From the NCBI RefSeq assembly GCF_946481715.1, contig NZ_CAMLOV010000170.1, forward strand, positions 1 through 11,692: DNA of 11,692 nt. Reading direction: 5' to 3'. The notes beneath the pieces are model-generated. The model was not told the DNA's origin and ran no database searches. It worked only from the letters and a program-made list of their open reading frames with translations. Source of the DNA: an uncultured Mucilaginibacter sp. Lineage in GTDB: Bacteria; Bacteroidota; Bacteroidia; Sphingobacteriales; Sphingobacteriaceae. How positions within the stretch are numbered: position 1 is the first letter of the stretch; each line of letters begins with the position of its first letter. Made by a program: the position numbers and the translations under genes. This document shows positions 7,608 through 11,692 of the stretch, piece after piece.

Positions 7608-10600
7608 TCACGGTGCCGATAACAAACCCAACAAATCTGTTTTGGTAAGTGATTGAAAAATAGTATCCGACGATATCAGCTTTCCTGCCAATTCTTGCTT
7701 GCTTTCCTGCAATACAATTATCTTTTCTTCGATGGTATCCGGGCATATCAACCTTACGGCTACCACGTTCCTGGTTTGTCCGATGCGATACACCCTATCA
7801 ATGGCTTGATTTTCGATAGCCGGGTTCCACCACGGGTCGACAAGGTAAACGTAATCGGCAGCGGTTAAATTCAACCCGGTACCGCCGGCTTTAAGGCTTA
7901 CTAAGAATACCCGCGTACTAATATTATTCTGAAAGTCATTCACTACTTCTTCGCGTTTTCGGGTTGCGCCTGTTAAGTAGGCGAAGCCGATATGGCGCTT
8001 AACAAGTTCCTTTTTTATCAGATCCAGCATCCCCACAAACTGGGAGAAAACCAATATCTTATGATTGGGCGATTTGCTTTCTATCTCCGTTATCAGCGCG
8101 TCAATTTTAGAAGATTGGTTGCCCGGAACGCGCACACCATCAAGCAATTGCGGAGAATCGCATATTTGGCGCAACTTCGTTAACCCCTTGATTACGTGCA
8201 TCGAACGTTTAGGTAAATCTTCCTGGGTGGTGGCCGATATATATTCCCTAAACTCACGTTCGTAAGCTAAGTAAATGCCGCGCTGCTCCTCTTCCATGGG
8301 GCAATGCAGTACCATTTCAGTTTTTTCGGGCAGTTCGGGGGCTACCTCCTGTTTGGTGCGGCGCAGGATGAAAGGGCTTATCTTGCTATGCAATTCCTGT
8401 GCGCGTTTTCTTACTTTAAACTGATCGATAGGTACCGCGTAAATCTCTTTAAAATATTGGAGCGTGCCCAACAGCCCAGGGCAAGCAAAGGACAACTGCC
8501 CATAAAGGTCGAAGCTGTTGTTCTCTATCGGTGTGCCTGTTATGGCTATCCTGTTACGTGCCTTTAGCAGCTTTACCGCCTTATAACGCTGAGAAGTTGG
8601 ATTCTTAATATTCTGTGATTCATCCAAAAACACGTAGTTGAAGGCGTAATCTTTCAGGAAATTAACATCATAAAGGATTGTGCCATATGATGTTACCACC
8701 AACTCATAATTATCAAAACCGGCTATACTTTTCGCTCTTTCCGCCCCATATATGGTATGGATTTTTAGCGATGGCGCAAATTTGGCCACCTCTGCTTGCC
8801 AGTTGAATATCAGGGAGGTAGGTACTACCAGCAGGTTTGTATTATGGGCCACTTTTGTCCTTTGCGAAAGGATAAACGCTAATATTTGGATAGTTTTGCC
8901 CAACCCCATGTCGTCAGCCAGACAACCTCCGAAGTTGAAATCATCCAGGAAATTGAGCCAGTTTAAACCTTGTTTCTGATAAGGACGCAAGGTAGTAAGC
9001 AGTGCCAAAGGCACTTCCACTTGCTGTATCGATTCGAAGTTTTCAAACTTGCGGCGGAAATCCCTTATCTCCAGCTTTACCTGCTCGTCAAGCATCTGTT
9101 TTTCAAACAGTTGCGCTATGGTTTCGTAGTTTGTTTTTGGGATACGGAGTTCATCTTCCCATATCGCGCCGACTTTAAAGTAGGCATCAAATTTTTCCAG
9201 CCATGCTTCGGGGAGGATACCCATAGTGCCATCGTCAAGCTGTACAAACTTGGTTTTGTTGCGGATAGCTTTATGCAGATGCTTAAGCGATGCCTGCCGT
9301 TTGCCAAATTTAGCAACAATATGTGCGTTGAACCAGTTGAGTCCGCTTAATATTTTAATGGTAATATTTACCTTATTGGGATTTAACTTATTGCCACTGA
9401 GTTCGTTAAAACCCAATATGGTAATACCCGCCTTGTTCCATTCTTCGAAGGCATCTAAAAACCAATTTTCATCCAAAAAACGTTTTTTTTGCAGGTAGAA
9501 GTATTGGATCTCATCGCCCGTTTGTTCCTCAAAGTAAGGGTGTTGCCGTATAATGAGGTTATTGAAATGCTTTTCGGCAGCGTCATTCCGCTGCACCAAA
9601 AACTCTTTTCCTTTTCCGTCCGGGGCGTATATCTGCGTGTCTTTACGGATGGGTATCTCCGCGTCGCCGTAACGCATTACAGGTACTATCATCACGTGCT
9701 GCCCAAAATCCGACAGGTATATGATCATCTCATTTTTATCGAAATGGTGTTTCTTTAATTGCGCCGGCGTAGCCTTCAGGATGTAAGCGTAATTCACTAC
9801 CATACTCTCTTCCAGCTTGTTAAGTATCCGGTTACGGAACTCGTTAAATTGCGATTGGTGTATCAGTAAGTTCTCGCCGCCCGATTTAAACAGGTTTATA
9901 GCCCCCATCATTTGCAGATCTTTCACCAGGTAAAGCGTTTTATCCAACCTGATAAAATACCCAAAAACGGTTTCCAATGTACCTGGCGGATACCGCTCCT
10001 CGCCCAAGTGCAGTTCGCCAGATACTTCGTAGAAGTCGCCTTTTTCGTCAACTGTAAGTTGCAGCCCTTTACTGATATTCCGCAGGGTAATGGGTTGCAA
10101 AGCATTAGCTGATACTTTTTCAGAAACCTCATTATCAAGAAGATAACACTCAAGATTTAGAGGGTTTTTTACGATAGCCTTCAATCCATCGCGGTTGGAT
10201 TGGCTTATTTTTGCGTCAATATTTTGCTGGAAACGGGATACCGCGGTATAGAATTTTAGCTCCAGCGGGTCGTTGGTATCCATCACCAGTTGCAGGGGCG
10301 CAAGGGGTGTTAACGGATTTTTAATACGTCCATCCTTAGCTATGGCAGCATCGTATATTTCTACAATAAGGTGCTTGTAAAACCGGTGTTGCTTAAGCAC
10401 CAAAACCCTTTTAACGCCCTCACTATCAGTTGTTTTTAAAGGCAAAGCTGGTTCCGTGCTTAGCATCAAAGCTTGTTCCAGACTGCTAAGGCTGGTATTG
10501 GTAACCGCCAACAGCGACTTATTCTTAGCTTTGATAATTAGGCGATTATCCTTAAATTCAATGTCAAAATACGCATCCTGGTCAGCCTCATGAGCCAGCC

Positions 10601-10994
10601 CATAATCTACTGCAAATTTCCGTAATTTACTATACCTCAGTTGTTTATCAAAAAACACAAGGTAGTTTTCATTACCTATAATTTGTAGCAATGCCGAGGA
10701 TTGGTGGCTGCAAAGTTTGGTTTTTGGCTGGGCGCAACCGCAATAAAGCATTACGCAATCCGGGTGTTGAATAACCTGTACATCAACAACTTGCAGGTTG
10801 TCCCGGCTGGTAAATTTAGCTTTATTTATGCCGAATTCTACCGGGTTTAACGCCTCTGTCCCCAACTCTTCATAGGCAGATACAGGCGAATGCTGCGCTA
10901 TGGCAACGGCATTCAGCTCTGCGATGCTTTTATCTTTTAAGGTATAGATCCCGTGGTTTTTGGGGCCATCGGTTGGGGTAAAAGCAGTCTCCAT
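7608..10994 (-). CDS. SNF2-family DEAD/DEAH-box helicase with SWIM zinc finger
   Basis: This is a 1128-residue superfamily 2 ATPase of the bacterial SNF2/RapA-like type. Near the N-terminus is a SWIM zinc-binding motif, Cys85-x-Cys87-x7-Cys95-x-His97. A long region (about 100-650) is typical of SWIM-SNF2 proteins but has no function I can name. The ATPase core follows: motif I DDMGLGKTIQ (Lys700), Ia LLVVPTSLIFNWQAE, II LDESQNIKN (Asp791-Glu792), III AITGTPIENN, IV ILVFSQFVGML, V VSLKAGGTGLNLTAAD, and VI QAIDRVYRIGQTR (1063-1075, arginines 1067 and 1070). All catalytic motifs are intact, so the enzyme should be an active DNA-stimulated ATPase/translocase. The biological role is not known from context. 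I chose the ATG at 10994, with AGG a few bases upstream. The frame is open to a TTG at 11027, but those 11 extra residues look unlikely. It converges on cydB. Confidence 0.93.
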   Translation of the reverse strand: METAFTPTDGPKNHGIYTLKDKSIAELNAVAIAQHSPVSAYEELGTEALNPVEFGINKAKFTSRDNLQVVDVQVIQHPDCVMLYCGCAQPKTKLCSHQSSALLQIIGNENYLVFFDKQLRYSKLRKFAVDYGLAHEADQDAYFDIEFKDNRLIIKAKNKSLLAVTNTSLSSLEQALMLSTEPALPLKTTDSEGVKRVLVLKQHRFYKHLIVEIYDAAIAKDGRIKNPLTPLAPLQLVMDTNDPLELKFYTAVSRFQQNIDAKISQSNRDGLKAIVKNPLNLECYLLDNEVSEKVSANALQPITLRNISKGLQLTVDEKGDFYEVSGELHLGEERYPPGTLETVFGYFIRLDKTLYLVKDLQMMGAINLFKSGGENLLIHQSQFNEFRNRILNKLEESMVVNYAYILKATPAQLKKHHFDKNEMIIYLSDFGQHVMIVPVMRYGDAEIPIRKDTQIYAPDGKGKEFLVQRNDAAEKHFNNLIIRQHPYFEEQTGDEIQYFYLQKKRFLDENWFLDAFEEWNKAGITILGFNELSGNKLNPNKVNITIKILSGLNWFNAHIVAKFGKRQASLKHLHKAIRNKTKFVQLDDGTMGILPEAWLEKFDAYFKVGAIWEDELRIPKTNYETIAQLFEKQMLDEQVKLEIRDFRRKFENFESIQQVEVPLALLTTLRPYQKQGLNWLNFLDDFNFGGCLADDMGLGKTIQILAFILSQRTKVAHNTNLLVVPTSLIFNWQAEVAKFAPSLKIHTIYGAERAKSIAGFDNYELVVTSYGTILYDVNFLKDYAFNYVFLDESQNIKNPTSQRYKAVKLLKARNRIAITGTPIENNSFDLYGQLSFACPGLLGTLQYFKEIYAVPIDQFKVRKRAQELHSKISPFILRRTKQEVAPELPEKTEMVLHCPMEEEQRGIYLAYEREFREYISATTQEDLPKRSMHVIKGLTKLRQICDSPQLLDGVRVPGNQSSKIDALITEIESKSPNHKILVFSQFVGMLDLIKKELVKRHIGFAYLTGATRKREEVVNDFQNNISTRVFLVSLKAGGTGLNLTAADYVYLVDPWWNPAIENQAIDRVYRIGQTRNVVAVRLICPDTIEEKIIVLQESKQELAGKLISSDTIFQSLTKTDLLGLLSAP

Positions 10995-11041
10995 TGGTGC
11001 CTGCAAATTACAATAATTAGGCCACAACCGCCCGGAATTGC

Positions 11042-11114
11042 AAAAAACACCGTAGAAAATCGGAGGTTTTTCGGTGTTTTTCTTTGAAAATCGGAGTGTT
11101 TTCGGGTGTTTTTT
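11042..11114. repeat. 31 bp imperfect tandem repeat with CGG-GTTTTT motifs and a hairpin
   Basis: GAAAATCGGAG occurs at 11055-11065 and again at 11086-11096, a 31 bp period, each followed by a similar T-rich tail containing CGGTGTTTTT or CGGGTGTTTTTT. An upstream AAAAACACCG (11043-11052) pairs exactly with CGGTGTTTTT (11072-11081) across a 19-base loop. The block lies in the leader or promoter region of the SNF2 gene, which starts at 10994. The rest of this 284 bp intergenic stretch (10995-11278) holds no convincing gene and no exact promoter consensus. Confidence 0.6.
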
Positions 11115-11226
11115 GGTGACTTTCTGCGCTAATTTTTTCAGTCATTTTCAAAACGTGTTTTTTGAGAAAGCGATACGCAAAATGGGCCAATCAAAAATTT
11201 GGAATGCGAAACTTGCGGCCCGGAAA

Positions 11227-11258
11227 TAAAAAAAAGAGGCGCAAAATTTTGCGCCTCT
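11227..11258 (-). terminator. Rho-independent terminator of the Hint-domain gene
   Basis: Positions 11235-11258 form a perfect 24-base palindrome (AGAGGCGCAAAA and its complement), giving a stem of about 10 bp with a GC-rich base. Read on the minus strand it is followed at once by a run of eight T residues (11227-11234 on the plus strand), then ATTT. It lies 20 bp past the stop of the minus-strand Hint gene, which is the textbook arrangement. It also separates that gene's transcript from the SNF2 gene downstream. Confidence 0.92.
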
Positions 11259-11278
11259 CCGGTTGGTTTTTCTTTGAA

Positions 11279-11692
11279 TTATTTTTGCATCACCATTACC
11301 CCATTCATCAAAATGGTACTGCCTTTTTCGGCAACGATGTTGTATACGTTTTGTACGCCGCCGGCCTGCTCGGTTTTTTGCAGCACCGTGTAGGCTTCGT
11401 ACTTACCGGTCTTATCATTCAGGCAAAGTACCTGTTGGCCGGTGGAGATCTCCCCTATTTTCACATTACCTTCTTTGGTCAGCATCGGGTGGTTTGGGGT
11501 TGCTTGCAGCACCTTCGCCAGCAGGCTTACATTGGTACCCGTAGCCGTTTTGCTTTCCAGTGCCGATACCAGCACCAACTGGGTAAGCGCGTAGTTTTTG
11601 GCAGCATGTACGGTTAATTCTTTCACCCTGGTGGCGGTGGATTTTTTTGTAAGCGGGTCGATGGTGATCACCTCGTCGCCGCTTTTTACATT
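11279..11692 (-). CDS. Hint-domain (intein/hedgehog-like) protein, C-terminal part
   Basis: The frame is open from the right edge to a TAA at 11279-11281, giving the last 137 residues of a larger protein. Any start inside this piece (such as the GTG at 11671) would cut through the domain. NVKSGDEVITID (1-12) resembles the segment that follows the first catalytic Cys of Hint domains. ATPNHPML (64-71) is the block B TxxH motif that assists the N-to-S acyl shift. VYNIVAEKGSTILMNGVMV (116-134) resembles the last two Hint strands. The usual C-terminal HN is replaced by MQ, so C-terminal cleavage or true protein splicing looks impossible; N-terminal self-cleavage remains possible if the missing part holds the Cys or Ser. 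Such domains in Bacteroidota occur on secreted proteins and near polymorphic toxins. The protein attached to it lies outside the window. Confidence 0.75.
   Translation of the reverse strand, partial: NVKSGDEVITIDPLTKKSTATRVKELTVHAAKNYALTQLVLVSALESKTATGTNVSLLAKVLQATPNHPMLTKEGNVKIGEISTGQQVLCLNDKTGKYEAYTVLQKTEQAGGVQNVYNIVAEKGSTILMNGVMVMQK

Noticed and set aside
10995..11027. Upstream start for the SNF2 gene at 11027
   Set aside because: The codon is TTG and the added 11 residues (WPNYCNLQAP...) look unrelated to the family. The ATG at 10994 has a weak ribosome site.
11055..11114. CRISPR-like repeat array
   Set aside because: There are only two imperfect copies, too short and T-rich, with no distinct spacers and no cas genes.
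11162..11617. Plus-strand open frame of 151 codons near the right edge
   Set aside because: It runs across the terminator palindrome and opposite the Hint-domain frame. Its composition shows no domain.

Overview
The window looks like chromosomal DNA of a Bacteroidota bacterium, most likely the Sphingobacteriaceae (Mucilaginibacter/Pedobacter type). This rests on moderate GC, start sites without clear Shine-Dalgarno sequences, a surface protein of the gliding-motility/T9SS kind, a short-Q-loop CioA-type cytochrome bd, and a SWIM-type SNF2 helicase. No tRNA, rRNA, transposase or CRISPR array was seen.

Layout. (1) 1-1181, minus: N-terminal 393 residues of a large secreted protein that runs off the left edge. 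(2) 1305-4963, minus: a two-gene operon encoding a LodA/GoxA-like protein, predicted to carry a cysteine tryptophylquinone (CTQ) cofactor and a Tat signal, and a LodB-like FAD protein that would install the cofactor. (3) 4964-5226: a divergent control region. (4) 5227-7590, plus: cydA-cydB, both subunits of a cytochrome bd quinol oxidase. (5) 7608-10994, minus: a SWIM-SNF2 helicase converging on cydB with a 17 bp gap. (6) 10995-11278: a repeat-rich intergenic region and a strong terminator. (7) 11279-11692, minus: C-terminal part of a Hint (intein/hedgehog-like) domain protein that runs off the right edge.

How the genes may work together. The LodB-like flavoprotein would mature the LodA-like oxidase in the cytoplasm, and the Tat system would then export the folded enzyme. 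Known LodA-family oxidases deaminate amino acids with O2 and release H2O2. The divergently transcribed cytochrome bd is a high-affinity O2 reductase of a class known to help cells tolerate H2O2, so a shared control region is plausible, though this is inference from position only.

The most unusual items are the divergent, Tat-dependent LodA-like enzyme with a compact Cys/Trp arrangement; a 13 bp perfect inverted repeat that overlaps the start codon of the surface-protein gene; a 31 bp imperfect tandem repeat upstream of the SNF2 gene; and a Hint domain whose usual C-terminal His-Asn is replaced by Met-Gln.
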